This document shows, one piece after another, positions 54,489-63,946 of a DNA stretch of 64,000 bases (the stretch's first letter is position 1; every line of letters starts with the position of its first letter). The notes under the pieces were generated by a model. It was not told the DNA's origin. It saw only the letters and a program-made list of their open reading frames with translations, and did no database searches. This DNA comes from Dactylosporangium aurantiacum (GTDB lineage: Bacteria; Actinomycetota; Actinomycetes; Mycobacteriales; Micromonosporaceae): the NCBI RefSeq assembly GCF_000716715.1, contig NZ_JNYJ01000050.1, positions 1 to 64,000 on the forward strand, given 5' to 3'. Both the position numbers and the translations under genes were made by a program.

Positions 54489-54845
54489 GTGAGGACCCCA
54501 CGTCGATGCTCGCGCAACGGATGCCCCCGACAGCCCGTTGCGACGTTGACGTACATTTATGCCGAATCGACCGCAGTCGTCGGTCCGCTCGCGGCGTTCG
54601 CCGAGCCGCACTCCTATGACCTGTGTGAATCGCACGCCCGCGGCCTGACCGCACCCCGGGGCTGGGACCTGGTCCGGCACGAGGGTGAGTATGGTCCACC
54701 CCCGCCGTCCAACGACGACCTCGTCGCCCTGGCCGAGGCGGTCCGCGAGGCCGCCCGCCCCGCGCCGCACAAGGAGGACCCCGGCAACCACCCGCACCAG
54801 CAGGGCCGCCGCGGGCACCTGCGGGTCATTCCTCCGGACGCGTGA
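54489..54845 (+). CDS. DUF3499 family protein
   Basis: 118 residues. Signature MRTPRRCSRNGCPRQPVATLTYIYAESTAVVGPL and YDLCESHARGLTAPRGWDL; the two Cys pairs (CSRNGC and CESH) suggest a small zinc-ribbon. The C-terminal third is His/Pro/Arg-rich and disordered. Function unknown. Actinobacteria-specific and always near whiB2/manB, as here. GTG start 54489. Its stop lies within the shared terminator. Confidence 0.88.
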   Translation: MRTPRRCSRNGCPRQPVATLTYIYAESTAVVGPLAAFAEPHSYDLCESHARGLTAPRGWDLVRHEGEYGPPPPSNDDLVALAEAVREAARPAPHKEDPGNHPHQQGRRGHLRVIPPDA

Positions 54846-54877
54846 AGGGCGCCGGCCCTGCGGCCGGCGCCCTTCAC
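54842..54877. terminator. Bidirectional terminator DUF3499 gene / whiB2
   Basis: Perfect 16-bp stem (54842–54857 with 54862–54877, arm GTGAAGGGCGCCGGCC) with tetraloop CTGC, overlapping the DUF3499 stop codon and ending 15 bp before the whiB2 stop. Followed on the plus strand by CAAAAC. Confidence 0.85.
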
Positions 54878-54892
54878 AAAACCTGCGACCTG

Positions 54893-55150
54893 CTAGGCAG
54901 CGCGTCGTTTGAGCTTGCGACGCTCCCGTTCTGAGAGCCCACCCCAGATCCCGAAGCGCTCGTCGTGTCCGAGCGCGTACTCAAGGCAGTCCGCCCGCAC
55001 CTCACAGCGTGAGCAGATGCGCTTGGCCTCCCGGGTAGACCCACCCTTCTCCGGAAAGAATGCCTCCGGGTCGGTCTGCGAGCACAAAGCGCGTTCTTGC
55101 CACTCCGGAGCGTTACCCAGCAGGTCGGCCACGACTGGTCGGCCGTCCAT
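54893..55150 (-). CDS. whiB2: WhiB-family [4Fe-4S] regulator, WhiB2/WhmD type
   Basis: 85 residues. The four cluster ligands are C23, C46, C49 and C55 (CSQTDPEAFFPEKGGSTREAKRICSRCEVRADC), followed by the β-turn GIWGG and a basic C-terminus ERRKLKRRAA for DNA or sigma-factor contact. This pattern is almost that of mycobacterial WhmD/WhiB2, which governs septation; Streptomyces WhiB controls sporulation septation together with WhiA. ATG 55150 has AAGGAGG 6 bp upstream. A promoter with a palindromic operator lies about 155 bp upstream. Confidence 0.95.
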   Translation of the reverse strand: MDGRPVVADLLGNAPEWQERALCSQTDPEAFFPEKGGSTREAKRICSRCEVRADCLEYALGHDERFGIWGGLSERERRKLKRRAA

Positions 55151-55549
55151 CAGCGTGCCTCCTTCTTGCGCGCCGGCGACGATGCCGGCGCAACCCCCCA
55201 CGCGGAAGGCGCATGTCCTACAAGGTTGCTGTTCCTCGGCGCGGTGTTCTATATGTCCGAAAGATGGCCGACTTTCGGTCATCCCCTCGAACATCCCCCG
55301 TGAAATTACACGCGTGTAATGCGTGCGTCGTCAAGCCGAACCTGATAAATAGGCCCGCTCGGGCGATCGCCTGCACCCCGTGCCGTACCCATACCGAGCA
55401 AGCCCCGCCGGAGGTAACGGGCGACACGCCGGACGCGCCGGGTTTGCTCCCCGCGTTTCGCTCAGAGGCCCGGATCCACCGCCGAAATACGCCGATGTGC
55501 GGGGAAACCTGGAGTTCGGCGCGGCAGTGGCTCGACCCGGGGTACTGTC
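55151..55549. other. 399-bp intergenic region, whiB2 leader and promoter
   Basis: Lies between whiB2 (minus) and the signal peptidase gene (plus). It holds the whiB2 ribosome-binding site, a leader of about 150 nt, the predicted promoter with its 16-bp palindrome, and an unassigned 200 bp before the signal peptidase. I see no additional gene. Confidence 0.6.
55305..55334 (-). promoter_or_regulatory. whiB2 promoter with palindromic operator
   Basis: Minus strand TTGACG (55334–55329) as -35 and TGTAAT (55310–55305) as -10, spacer 18 bp. The perfect palindrome ATTACACGCGTGTAAT (55305–55320) covers the whole -10 and half of the spacer, the standard placement for a repressor site. Confidence 0.65.
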
Positions 55550-56236
55550 GTGATCAGGCGGCTGCTGCTCGGCGCCGCGGTCACCATCGTGCTGTTCACG
55601 GTCGGCGTCGCCGGCCTGGGCTGGAAGCCCTACGTGGTCATGTCGGAGTCGATGTCACCCGCGCTGCACGCCGGCGATGTGATTCTCGTCGATCCGAATG
55701 CCGATTCCCTTGCCGTCTACGAGATCGTCACCTACTCCGACCCCCGCGGGCTGGTCACCCACCGGGTGATCGCCCAGGCCGAGGACGGCACGTTCACGGT
55801 GAAGGGTGACGCCAACCAGCGGCCCGACACCCGTCCGGTGGAGCGAAGACAGGTGATCGGGCCGGTCCGGCTGATCCTGCCGCACCTGGGCTGGCCCGTC
55901 GTCCAGGTCCGCACGCACCCGTTCAAGATCGCCGGTGGCGCGCTGATCCTGGCACTCGTCTGGCCTCGCCGGCGGGTGCTGCGGATCGTCGTGCTCGGCG
56001 GCCTTGTCGCGGTGGTGGCCATGGTGCCCACGACCGGCGCGCTGCCGCCGGATCCCGTTGCCCTGCCGCCGCCGGTCCCCGCTTCGCCCGCCGCACCGCC
56101 TGCCGACTCCCCCGCCGCGCCGCCGGCCACCTTTGCCGTGTTGCCGCCCGCTGCCTTCGGCGTGCCGGCGGCCGCTTCGCCCGCCGGCTTCCCCGCCGCG
56201 CCGCTGGTTCAGGCGCGGGCGGTGACGTGGCCGTAG
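55550..56236 (+). CDS. SipW/archaeal-type signal peptidase (S26B) with Pro/Ala tail
   Basis: 228 residues. TM1 about 5–23, then the catalytic Ser34 in [10 protein letters not shown], His71 in GLVTHRVI, replacing the Lys of bacterial SPase I as in SipW and archaeal/eukaryotic enzymes, and Asp87 in VKGDANQ. Two C-terminal hydrophobic segments (about 124–138 and 142–160) precede a 68-residue Pro/Ala/Val tail with [17 protein letters not shown] repeats. SipW-type enzymes often process dedicated exported fibre or biofilm proteins, but no such substrate gene is adjacent. GTG start 55550. The last 28 bp overlap fbiC on the other strand. Confidence 0.85.
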   Translation: MIRRLLLGAAVTIVLFTVGVAGLGWKPYVVMSESMSPALHAGDVILVDPNADSLAVYEIVTYSDPRGLVTHRVIAQAEDGTFTVKGDANQRPDTRPVERRQVIGPVRLILPHLGWPVVQVRTHPFKIAGGALILALVWPRRRVLRIVVLGGLVAVVAMVPTTGALPPDPVALPPPVPASPAAPPADSPAAPPATFAVLPPAAFGVPAAASPAGFPAAPLVQARAVTWP

Positions 56237-58725
56237 GTGGTGGTGCGCTGGCGGACCGGGCGGCCGGCGGCCTTGCCGATCGCCTCCAGCTCCTGCTGGG
56301 TGCGGGCGGAACCGTGCTCGGAGCCCGCCATCCTGGAGATGGTCTCCTCCATCAAAGTGCCGCCGATGTCGTTGGCGCCGCCGTTGAGCATGGCGACCGT
56401 GCCCTCGTCGCCGAGCTTCACCCATGAGCACTGGATGTTGTCGATCCGGCCGTGCAACAGGATCCTGGCCATCGCGTGCACGGCCCGGTTGTCGCGCCAC
56501 GTCGGGCCCGGCCGGGCGATGCCGGCGAGGTAGATCGGCGCGCTGTGGTGCACGAACGGCAGCGCCACGAACTCGGTGAAGCCGCCCGTGCGGTCCTGGA
56601 TGCCGGCCAGCACGCGGAAGTGGCCGAGCCAGTGGCCGGGGTGGTCGACGTGGCCGTACATCATCGTGGAGCTCGACCGGATGCCCAGCTCGTGCGCGGT
56701 CGTCACCACCTCCACCCACGCCGACGTCGGCAGCTTGCCTTTGGTGAGGACCCAGCGGACCTCGTCGTCGAGGATCTCCGCGGCGGTGCCCGGGATCGTG
56801 TCCAGGCCCGCGTCCTTCAGCTGGGTCAGCCAGTCGCGGATCGACACGCCGGCCTTCGACGCGGCCGTCACGATCTCCATCGGGCTGAACGCGTGGACGT
56901 GCATGCCCGGGACCCTCGCCTTGATCGCGCGGACCAGGTCGGCGTACGCGCTCACCGGCAGCTTCGGGTCGATGCCGCCCTGCATGCAGACCTCGCCGGC
57001 GCCGGCCCGCCACGCCTCCTCGGCACGGTCGGCGACCTCCTCGTAGGACAGCCGGTACGCGTCCGCGTCGCGCTCCCGCTGGGCGAACGCGCAGAACCGG
57101 CACCCGACGTAGCAGACGTTGGAGAAGTTGATGTTGCGGTTGACGACGTACGTGATGTCGTCGCCGACGGCGTCGCGGCGCAGGTCGTCGGCGATCCGCG
57201 TCAGCGCCTCCAGTCCCGCGCCGTCCACATTGAACAGCGCGAGCGCCGCGGCCTCGTACCGTGGCAGCAGGAGGCTTCCCGGCTCCTCCTCGGCGAGCCG
57301 CAGTCCATTGTGGACCTCACTGTCGAGGCGGGCGGCCGGCGCGCTGGTGACCCGGCCGGCGACCTCCTGCCAGTCGCCGTAGACGGCGTCGAAGTCGCCG
57401 CGGCGGTCGCTGGTGCGGCCCTCGGTGTCGATGGCCTCGTGCAGGTCGGTGCGGCCGCTGCTCTCGATCCCGCCGTCGGGCTCCTGCCAGGGCAGGCCCT
57501 CGGGCTTGACGCCCTCCAGGGCCAGGCCGGTCGCGGGGTCCATGAGCGCCGCGACGTGGGCGGCCAGCCGGGCGTCGAGCCACGGGACGCCCTTCTTCGC
57601 GTACTCCGGGTAGACGGTGAGGCGTTCCCTGAGCGTGAAGCCGTGCTGCCGGGAACGCTCGGCCAGCTCGTCGATGGCCGGCCAGGGCCGCTCCGGGTTG
57701 ACGTGGTCCGGGGTCACCGGGGAGACGCCGCCCCAGTCGTCGATGCCCGCCCGCAGCAGCAGGCCGTGCTCCTCGTCGATGAGGTTGGGCGGGGCCTGGA
57801 TCCGCGCCTTCGGCCCCAGGACCAGCCGGGCGACCGCCACCGTCGCGGCCAGCTCGTGCAGCTGCGCGTCGGGCATACCGCGCATCGCCGTGTCCGGCTT
57901 GGCGCGGAAGTTCTGGACGATGACCTCCTGGATGTGCCCGTACTCCCGCATCGTGCGGCGGATCGCGAACAGCGACTCGGCGCGCTCCTCGATCGTCTCG
58001 CCGATGCCGATCAGGATGCCGGTCGTGAACGGCACGCCGACCCGGCCCGCGTCGTCCAGCACCCGCAGCCGGACCGCGGGCTCCTTGTCCGGCGAGCCAT
58101 AGTGGGCGCCGCCCGGCTCCGACCAGAGGCGGGTCGCGGTGGTCTCCAGCATCATGCCCATGCTCGGCGACACCGGCTTCAGCCGCTGCAGCTCCGCCCA
58201 CGACAGCACACCCGGGTTGAGGTGCGGCAGCAGCCCCGTCTCCTCCAGCACCGCGATCGCGCAGGCGCGCAGGTAGTCCAGGGTCGAGTCGTAGCCGCGC
58301 TCGTCCAGCCAGCGCTTCGCCTGCTCCCAGCGGTCCTCCGGCCGGTCGCCGAGCGTGAACAGCGCCTCCTTGCAGCCCTGGGCCTGGCCCTCCCGGGCGA
58401 TCGCGAGGACCTCGTCGATCTCCAGGTACTCGCTGGGCAGCCGGTGCGGCACCGTCGCGAACGTGCAGTAATGACACCGGTCCCGGCACAGCCGGGTCAG
58501 CGGGATGAAGACCTTCCTCGAGTACGTGACGACGCCCGGCCGTCCCGCGTCGGCGAGGCCCGCGTCACGGACCGCGCCGGCGATGGCGAGCAGCTCGTCG
58601 AGGGCCTGGCCCCGGGCGGTCAGCAGCACGGCGGCCTCGGTCACGTCGAGGGCACGGCCGTCCGCCGCGCGCCGCAACGCCCGGCGCATGGCGTTGTCCT
58701 CGGTACCTCTGACTACAGACGTCAC
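56209..58725 (-). CDS. fbiC: FbiC: bifunctional FO synthase (CofG–CofH)
   Basis: Makes the F420 chromophore FO from tyrosine and 5-amino-6-ribitylaminouracil using two radical-SAM halves. 838 residues. The CofG-type cluster is C80, C84, C87 (CRDRCHYC) and the CofH-type cluster C538, C542, C545 (CYVGCRFC). Each half has its SAM-binding barrel: [19 protein letters not shown] in the first, and [16 protein letters not shown] in the second. Full length for the fused actinobacterial form. Start at 58725 from the family N-terminus. Located 2 kb from fbiA-fbiB on the opposite strand. Confidence 0.97.
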   Translation of the reverse strand: MTSVVRGTEDNAMRRALRRAADGRALDVTEAAVLLTARGQALDELLAIAGAVRDAGLADAGRPGVVTYSRKVFIPLTRLCRDRCHYCTFATVPHRLPSEYLEIDEVLAIAREGQAQGCKEALFTLGDRPEDRWEQAKRWLDERGYDSTLDYLRACAIAVLEETGLLPHLNPGVLSWAELQRLKPVSPSMGMMLETTATRLWSEPGGAHYGSPDKEPAVRLRVLDDAGRVGVPFTTGILIGIGETIEERAESLFAIRRTMREYGHIQEVIVQNFRAKPDTAMRGMPDAQLHELAATVAVARLVLGPKARIQAPPNLIDEEHGLLLRAGIDDWGGVSPVTPDHVNPERPWPAIDELAERSRQHGFTLRERLTVYPEYAKKGVPWLDARLAAHVAALMDPATGLALEGVKPEGLPWQEPDGGIESSGRTDLHEAIDTEGRTSDRRGDFDAVYGDWQEVAGRVTSAPAARLDSEVHNGLRLAEEEPGSLLLPRYEAAALALFNVDGAGLEALTRIADDLRRDAVGDDITYVVNRNINFSNVCYVGCRFCAFAQRERDADAYRLSYEEVADRAEEAWRAGAGEVCMQGGIDPKLPVSAYADLVRAIKARVPGMHVHAFSPMEIVTAASKAGVSIRDWLTQLKDAGLDTIPGTAAEILDDEVRWVLTKGKLPTSAWVEVVTTAHELGIRSSSTMMYGHVDHPGHWLGHFRVLAGIQDRTGGFTEFVALPFVHHSAPIYLAGIARPGPTWRDNRAVHAMARILLHGRIDNIQCSWVKLGDEGTVAMLNGGANDIGGTLMEETISRMAGSEHGSARTQQELEAIGKAAGRPVRQRTTTYGHVTARA

Positions 58726-58803
58726 GCTTTGCAGCCTAGGCCGCCGCCGGGCCGATGGGCCCGCACACCCGATGTGACTGTTCTCCTTGCGGCGCTCCTG
58801 ACG

Positions 58804-58839
58804 CCGCGGGCACCCGCCGTGGTCGGCGGGTGCCCGCGG
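58804..58839 (-). terminator. Terminator after the Q/P-rich membrane protein gene
   Basis: Perfect 16-bp stem (58804–58819 with 58824–58839, arm CCGCGGGCACCCGCCG), loop TGGT, starting 22 bp downstream of the membrane-protein stop and upstream of fbiC. Confidence 0.75.
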
Positions 58840-58861
58840 TGCCTGCTCGAGGTGGGACGGG

Positions 58862-60661
58862 TCAGGACCTGGGCGGGATCACCTGGGTGCGCTGGGTGTC
58901 GTCGCCGTCGTCGTCGGTACGGTGCTCGGCGCCGTGCCCGGCGGGCGCGGTGAACGCCGTGGTCGCCTCGGGGTCGGCCACCGGGTGGACCTGGGTGGCG
59001 TCGGGGTCGGGCGCGGGCGCCTGGGCCGCGGTCGGCTCCTCGGCCGGCGCGGCCACCGGGCCCGTGGTCTGGGTGGCGTCCGGATCCGTGGCGGCGTGGG
59101 TGGCGGTCTGCTCCCCGGCGGCGGCCGGCGCGGCCTGGACCGGGGTGTAGGCGGCGGTGGCGTCCGGGTCGGCGTCGGCCTTCGCGATGCTGACCGGGGG
59201 CGCCTGGGTCACCGGCTCGTCATGGGTCACCGGGGGCGCCTGGTGCTCCGCCTGGGCGGTCTGGGGCTGGTCCTCCGCGTGGGCGGCCTGGCCCTCGGCC
59301 GGGAACGCTCCGGTCTTGCCGAACGGCGACGCCGCGCCGCCCGTGTCCTGGCCCGTGCCGGTGGTCGGCTCCGGGGCGGCGCCCGTCCCGGCGGCGGCGC
59401 CCGACGTGGGGTGGGTCGATGAGCCGCCCGGCCAGCCGGCCGCGGCGAAGCCACCCGACGGGGTCACCCCACCGTCACCGGACCCGGCCGGGGGCGCCGA
59501 GACCGGCGGCGTGACGGGCGGGGCCGAGACCGGCTGGGCGGCCGGCGCCGTGTACGCCGCGAACGGTGAGCTCAGCGGCGGCGTCGAGGCGGGAGCGGCG
59601 GACACCGGCTCGGCACCGGTGGCCGGCGCGGGCTGCTGGGCCGCCGGGGGCTGCTGCTGGGCATACGCGGGGGCGCCGGACGCCGGTGCCGTGAACGCGG
59701 GGGCGCCCGTCGACGGCGCGTTGAACGCGGGGGCGCCGGTCGCGGCCGGGTTGTACGCGCCCTGCTGCGGCCCGGCCGCCTGCGGGTTGTAGCCGGTCGC
59801 CGGGGCGCCCGAGGCCTGGGCGGCGGCGTAGTTCATCTGCTGCGTGGCATACCCCTGCTGGCCCGCCGCCGGCACGACCTGTCCCGTGCCGGTGGTCGCG
59901 GGGTTCGTCCAGCCGCCGGTCTGCGGCTGCTGGTAGCCGGGCTGCTGCTGGTAGCCCTGCTGCTGGGCGTACTGCTGCTGGGCGTACTGCTGCTGCGGGT
60001 ACTGGTATCCCTGCGGCCCGTACGGGTACGCGGGCTGGCCGTAGACGCCGGGGGCCGGCTTCGGTGGGGCGTACGCACCGAGGTACACGCGAATGACAAG
60101 GAAGAGGCCGAGCCCGACGAGCGCCAGACCGCCGAGGCGGGTCAGGAAGATCGACAGGGCGATGCCGGCACTGAGCGAGGTCTCGGGGCGCAGGTCGCCG
60201 ATCAGGCTGGCCAGCAGCATGACCAGGCCGAACAGGGCCGCGACGGCGTACTCCACGAGCGCGATCAGCACGATGGTCTTGGCCTTCGGCACGACCGGGT
60301 CGAGGTGGGTCGCGAGCAGCACCGCGAGGATCGGCAGCGCGGCCGTCTCGATCGAGACGAACGCGCCGAACGAGCCGCCCGCGTTGCTCAGGAACTGGCT
60401 GGTCAGCGTGCTCAGCAGCGCGAGGAGCCCGGCGAGCAGGAACGCTCCGGCCACACCCAGCAGCACGAACGCGGCCAGCTCGCGATACGGCATGGTGAGC
60501 GCGCGGGCCTTCTTGACGTCGACCGGCGCGGCCGGCTGTGCCGGGGCGGCCTGCGGCTGCTGCGGCTGGGGCTGCGGCTGGAACGACGAGGTGGCCGGTC
60601 CGGTGGCGTAGGCCGGGTGCGGCGCCGCCGAGGACGTCGGCTCGGGTGGCTGGGTGCTCAC
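58862..60661 (-). CDS. Membrane protein with long repetitive Q/P/A-rich tail
   Basis: 599 residues, family not recognised. A Gln/Pro-rich N-terminus (to about 55) leads into four hydrophobic segments (about 62–85, 100–118, 125–148, 165–188) with [21 protein letters not shown] and [19 protein letters not shown]. The remaining ~400 residues are low-complexity: a Gln/Tyr-rich tract with repeated YAQQQ and GYQQQPGY, then [14 protein letters not shown] repeats, then four DPDAT/DPEAT repeats and an acidic end. Such tails suggest a disordered cytoplasmic or surface scaffold. GTG start 60661, divergent from fbiA by 142 bp. Confidence 0.8.
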   Translation of the reverse strand: MSTQPPEPTSSAAPHPAYATGPATSSFQPQPQPQQPQAAPAQPAAPVDVKKARALTMPYRELAAFVLLGVAGAFLLAGLLALLSTLTSQFLSNAGGSFGAFVSIETAALPILAVLLATHLDPVVPKAKTIVLIALVEYAVAALFGLVMLLASLIGDLRPETSLSAGIALSIFLTRLGGLALVGLGLFLVIRVYLGAYAPPKPAPGVYGQPAYPYGPQGYQYPQQQYAQQQYAQQQGYQQQPGYQQPQTGGWTNPATTGTGQVVPAAGQQGYATQQMNYAAAQASGAPATGYNPQAAGPQQGAYNPAATGAPAFNAPSTGAPAFTAPASGAPAYAQQQPPAAQQPAPATGAEPVSAAPASTPPLSSPFAAYTAPAAQPVSAPPVTPPVSAPPAGSGDGGVTPSGGFAAAGWPGGSSTHPTSGAAAGTGAAPEPTTGTGQDTGGAASPFGKTGAFPAEGQAAHAEDQPQTAQAEHQAPPVTHDEPVTQAPPVSIAKADADPDATAAYTPVQAAPAAAGEQTATHAATDPDATQTTGPVAAPAEEPTAAQAPAPDPDATQVHPVADPEATTAFTAPAGHGAEHRTDDDGDDTQRTQVIPPRS

Positions 60662-60803
60662 TGGCTCTCCCCAAGATCTAGCGGTCACGCGACAGGTCGC
60701 TCGCAGCCTAGCCGTCGAACGGAAAATCCGCGTGCGTGGACGGCATCGCCCGGCGGTCACGGCCGGCACGGGAAGTGTCGTCCCCGTGGGGCAGGATGAG
60801 GGC

Positions 60804-61760
60804 ATGCGGATCGTGGTTCTGGCCGGTGGGATCGGCGGCGCGCGCTTCCTTCTCGGGGTGCGCGCCGTGGGGCAGGAGTTGGGCGCGGAGGTCACCGCGG
60901 TGGTCAACGTCGGTGACGACGTGACGCTGCACGGGTTGCGGATCTGCCCCGACCTCGACAGCGTCATGTACACGCTCGGCGGCGGCGCCGACCCGGAGCG
61001 CGGCTGGGGCCGCGTCGGCGAGACATGGACCGTCAAGGAGGAGCTCGCCGCGTATGGCGCCGAGCCGACCTGGTTCGGCCTCGGCGACAAGGACATCGCG
61101 ACCCACCTGGTGCGCACCCGCATGCTCGACGCCGGCTATCCGCTGTCCGCGGTCACCGAGGCGCTCTGCGACCGGTGGCGGCCCGGCATCAGGATGCTCC
61201 CGGCCAGCGACGACCGGGTCGAGACGCACGCCGTCGTCGAGATCGACGGCGCCAGCCGCGCGATCCACTTCCAGGAGTGGTGGATCCGTCACCGGGCGGA
61301 GGTGCCGACGTCCAGGTTCGTGTTCGTCGGCGCCGAGTCGGCCAAGCCCGCCGCGGGTGTGCTGGAGGCGCTCGCCGCCGCCGACGTCGTGCTGGTCGCC
61401 CCGAGCAACCCGATCGTGTCGATCGCGCCGATCCTCGCCGTCCCCGCGGTCCGCGAGGCGGTCACGACGGGCACCGCCCCGGTCGTCGGCGTCTCCCCGA
61501 TCATCGGCACCGCCCCGGTGCGCGGCATGGCCGACAAGTGCCTCGCCGTGATGCATGTCGAGTGCAGTCCCGCCGGCGTCGGCGGCCTGTTCGGTGCCCG
61601 TTCGGCCGGCGGGGTCCTCGACGGCTGGCTGGTCGACGAGACCGACGCGGGGGTCGAGGTGCCCGGGCTGACGGTCCGCGCCAGGCCGCTGTGGATGACG
61701 GATGTGGCGGCAACCTCGGCGATCGTCCGGGAGGCGCTGTCCGTGGCGGGCGTGGCATGA
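60804..61760 (+). CDS. fbiA: FbiA: FO phosphoenolpyruvyl/2-phospholactate transferase
   Basis: 318 residues. Transfers a phosphoenolpyruvyl (or 2-phospholactyl) group from the guanosine-diphosphate-activated donor to FO, making dehydro-F420-0 (or F420-0). Seen: [15 protein letters not shown] at the N-terminus, [27 protein letters not shown] for FO/donor binding, and [25 protein letters not shown] 60804 has GGATGAGG upstream. Its stop overlaps the fbiB ATG by 4 bp. Confidence 0.96.
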   Translation: MRIVVLAGGIGGARFLLGVRAVGQELGAEVTAVVNVGDDVTLHGLRICPDLDSVMYTLGGGADPERGWGRVGETWTVKEELAAYGAEPTWFGLGDKDIATHLVRTRMLDAGYPLSAVTEALCDRWRPGIRMLPASDDRVETHAVVEIDGASRAIHFQEWWIRHRAEVPTSRFVFVGAESAKPAAGVLEALAAADVVLVAPSNPIVSIAPILAVPAVREAVTTGTAPVVGVSPIIGTAPVRGMADKCLAVMHVECSPAGVGGLFGARSAGGVLDGWLVDETDAGVEVPGLTVRARPLWMTDVAATSAIVREALSVAGVA

Positions 61761-63232
61761 GCGGTGCCGTGGGCGGCCCGGGCGGGCCTGGGTTCCGCGC
61801 GGATGGCGGCCCGGGCGGGCCTGGGTTCCGCGCGGATGGCGGTCCGGGCGGGTCGGAGGTCCGCGCGGGTGGTGGCTCGGGCGGGTCGGAGGTGCTCGCC
61901 GGTGGGGGCACGGGTGGGTCGGAGCGTGCGGGTGGGGATGGGTCGGGTGCGGTGGCGCCGGGTGGGTTCCAGGTGCCGCCTGGTGGGTTCGAGGTGCGGC
62001 CGGTGCTGGGCATCGGCGAGGTGCGGCCCGGCGACGACCTGGCGGGGCTGATCGCGGCCGCCGCGCCGTGGCTGGTCGACGGGGACGTCCTCGTGGTCAC
62101 CAGCAAGGTGGTCAGCAAGGCCGAGGGGCGGCTCGTCGACGTCCCCCTCGACGAGCCGGCGCGCGAGGCCGCCCGCGAGGCGGTGCTGCGGGCCGAGACG
62201 GCCAGGGTCGTCGCCCGCCGCGGCGCGACGCGGATCGTGCAGACGCATCACGGGTTCGTGCTGGCGTCGGCCGGGATCGACGCGTCCAATGTGGAGCCGA
62301 CCCGGCTCGTGCTGCTGCCCAAGGATCCCGACGCCTCGGCCCGCTGGCTGCGCGACGAGCTGCGGGAGCGGTTCGGCCGGCGGGTCGCGGTCGTCGTCAC
62401 CGACACCATGGGCCGCCCCTGGCGGATGGGCCTGACCGACGTGGCCATCGGCGCCGCCGGCATCGACGCCCTGACCGACTACCGGGGCGTGCGCGACGTG
62501 CACGGCAACGAGCTGCAGCTCACGCAGATGGCCGTGATCGACGAGATCGCCGCCGCCGCCGACCTGGTGAAGGGCAAGACCGGCCAGGTGCCGGTCGCGG
62601 TCGTGCGGGGCCTGCCGGTCCGCGCCGACGGCCACGGCACCGGCGCCGCCGCCCTGATCCGCGGCGCCGACGCCGACCTGTTCTCCCTCGGCACGGCGGA
62701 GGCGGTCGCCAAGGGTCTGCGGGCCGCCGCGGCCATCCGGGACACCCCGCCGATCCTGTTCCCCGAGCTGCCCACCGACGTCCTCCCCACCGAGGCGCTG
62801 TCCTCCGGCGAGCTGGCCGCCGGGTCGGCTGCTGGGTCGGCTGCCGGGTCGGCTGCTGGGTCGGCTGCTGGGCCGGCTGCTGGGCCGGCTGCTGGGCCGG
62901 CTGCTGGGGTGGCCGCCGGGTCGGCTGCGGGGACGGGCACCGGGTCGGACGCTGGGTCGGGCGACGAGTCGGGCGCGCGAGCGGGAGTGGGAGTGGATGC
63001 GAGGTCGGGGGTCGAGAAGGTGTTGCTGGTCTGGGCGCCGGCCGGTGACCTGCGGCGGGCGGTCGAGGCGGGGATGGAGGTGCAGCGGATCAGGGCAGGG
63101 CTGGCCGCCGACGGCGTGGCTTCCGGGTGGCTGGAGGCGGATCGGGTCGACCTGTCCGGTGCCGTCGTGCCGGAAGGTGGCGTGCCCCTCGGGGTGCTCG
63201 TCGTCGGGCGCGGTAGCCTGCCGTCACTATGA
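61757..63232 (+). CDS. fbiB: FbiB: F420-0 gamma-glutamyl ligase with atypical C-terminus
   Basis: 491 residues. Residues about 75–345 are the CofE-type ligase that adds γ-linked glutamates to F420: [58 protein letters not shown] and [28 protein letters not shown]. The first ~60 residues are five 11-residue Gly-rich repeats ([11 protein letters not shown] type) absent from relatives. Residues about 354–415 are AAGS/AAGP repeats. The last ~75 residues ([32 protein letters not shown]) resemble only the end of the FMN reductase domain found in mycobacterial FbiB. Start and end overlap fbiA and the NUDIX gene by 4 bp. Confidence 0.9.
   Translation: MSGAVGGPGGPGFRADGGPGGPGFRADGGPGGSEVRAGGGSGGSEVLAGGGTGGSERAGGDGSGAVAPGGFQVPPGGFEVRPVLGIGEVRPGDDLAGLIAAAAPWLVDGDVLVVTSKVVSKAEGRLVDVPLDEPAREAAREAVLRAETARVVARRGATRIVQTHHGFVLASAGIDASNVEPTRLVLLPKDPDASARWLRDELRERFGRRVAVVVTDTMGRPWRMGLTDVAIGAAGIDALTDYRGVRDVHGNELQLTQMAVIDEIAAAADLVKGKTGQVPVAVVRGLPVRADGHGTGAAALIRGADADLFSLGTAEAVAKGLRAAAAIRDTPPILFPELPTDVLPTEALSSGELAAGSAAGSAAGSAAGSAAGPAAGPAAGPAAGVAAGSAAGTGTGSDAGSGDESGARAGVGVDARSGVEKVLLVWAPAGDLRRAVEAGMEVQRIRAGLAADGVASGWLEADRVDLSGAVVPEGGVPLGVLVVGRGSLPSL
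61772..61936 (+). repeat. 33-bp in-frame repeats at fbiB 5' end
   Basis: Five copies of a 33-bp unit (11 codons, [11 protein letters not shown] and variants). The first two copies are nearly identical at DNA level; later ones diverge to [11 protein letters not shown] and [11 protein letters not shown]. Confidence 0.85.
62816..62935 (+). repeat. 12-bp in-frame repeats in the fbiB linker
   Basis: Ten copies of a 12-bp unit (GCTGCTGGGTCG type) coding [12 protein letters not shown] or AAGT, between the ligase domain and the C-terminal remnant. Near-identity at DNA level suggests recent slippage expansion. Confidence 0.88.
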
Positions 63233-63777
63233 CGACGTTGCACGATGACGCACTCGCGGTGCTGACCCAGTGGAAGGCTCCAACCGAGGAGGCCGAGGAG
63301 ACCCGGCGGCGCTTCATCGAGTTCGTCCTCCGGGGGCCGTCGACGATGTGGCGGGAGCACCCCGGCGCCCACGTCACGGCGAGTGCCCTGGTCGTCGACT
63401 CGACCGCGGAGCGGGTCCTGCTGTGCCTGCACGGGCGGATCAAGCGCTGGGTCCAGCTCGGCGGGCACTGCGAGCCCGGGGACGCGACGGTGGCGGCGGC
63501 CGCGCTGCGGGAGGCGACCGAGGAGTCGGGGATCGCCGGGCTGCGGATCAGCGAGGCGCCGATCGACCTCGACGTGCACCACGTGCAGTGCGCGGGCGTG
63601 CCGTCGTTGCACTACGACATCCGGTACGCGGCGATCGCCCCCGCCGGCGCCGTCGAGACCGTGAGCACCGAGTCGGCGGCGCTGGGCTGGTTCGCCCCGG
63701 ACGACCTGCCGACACCCCTCGCGGGCGCCACCGAGCCGCTCGTCGCTCCGGCGCTGGCCTGGGCCCGCAGCAGCTGA
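63229..63777 (+). CDS. NUDIX hydrolase coupled to fbiB
   Basis: 182 residues. Complete NUDIX box [25 protein letters not shown] at about residues 80–104 binding Mg2+, within the α/β/α fold ([32 protein letters not shown]). N-terminal ~45 residues are helical. ATG 63229 overlaps the fbiB stop by 4 bp, tying it to the F420 operon. Substrate unknown: a housecleaning nucleotide or a GDP-linked F420 intermediate are possible, the latter only by context. Confidence 0.9.
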   Translation: MTTLHDDALAVLTQWKAPTEEAEETRRRFIEFVLRGPSTMWREHPGAHVTASALVVDSTAERVLLCLHGRIKRWVQLGGHCEPGDATVAAAALREATEESGIAGLRISEAPIDLDVHHVQCAGVPSLHYDIRYAAIAPAGAVETVSTESAALGWFAPDDLPTPLAGATEPLVAPALAWARSS

Positions 63778-63850
63778 CCGCGCTCCCGGCACCCGAGCCG
63801 GCGGACCGGGCAGCCGACCCCGCCTGGCCCGGCAGGTGACCCGCGGTCCC

Positions 63851-63946
63851 GGCACGCGATCGGGCACCCGACCCGGCACGCGATCGGGCACCCGACCCGG
63901 CACGCGATCGGGCACCCGACCCGGCACGCGATCCGGTGGAGCCCGG
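63851..63946. repeat. 24-bp tandem repeats at the right edge
   Basis: Unit GGCACGCGATCGGGCACCCG plus ACCC; copies start at 63851, 63875, 63899 and 63923, the last diverging after GGCACGCGAT. A related GGCACGCGACCCGGTGGAG follows at about 63972. The DNA after the NUDIX gene shows no gene I can support before the window ends. A minus-strand frame translating the repeat as RAGSGARS also runs through it. Confidence 0.8.

Noticed and set aside
55060..55809. Plus-strand ORF spanning the whiB2 promoter and the signal peptidase start
   Set aside because: It crosses the promoter palindrome, has Arg/Pro-rich translation, and conflicts with the clear S26B peptidase frame.
59227..60099. Arg/Ser/Pro-rich frames antisense or out of frame within the Q/P-rich membrane protein
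   Set aside because: Products of the repeat composition; no start signals, and the membrane-protein frame has real hydrophobic segments.
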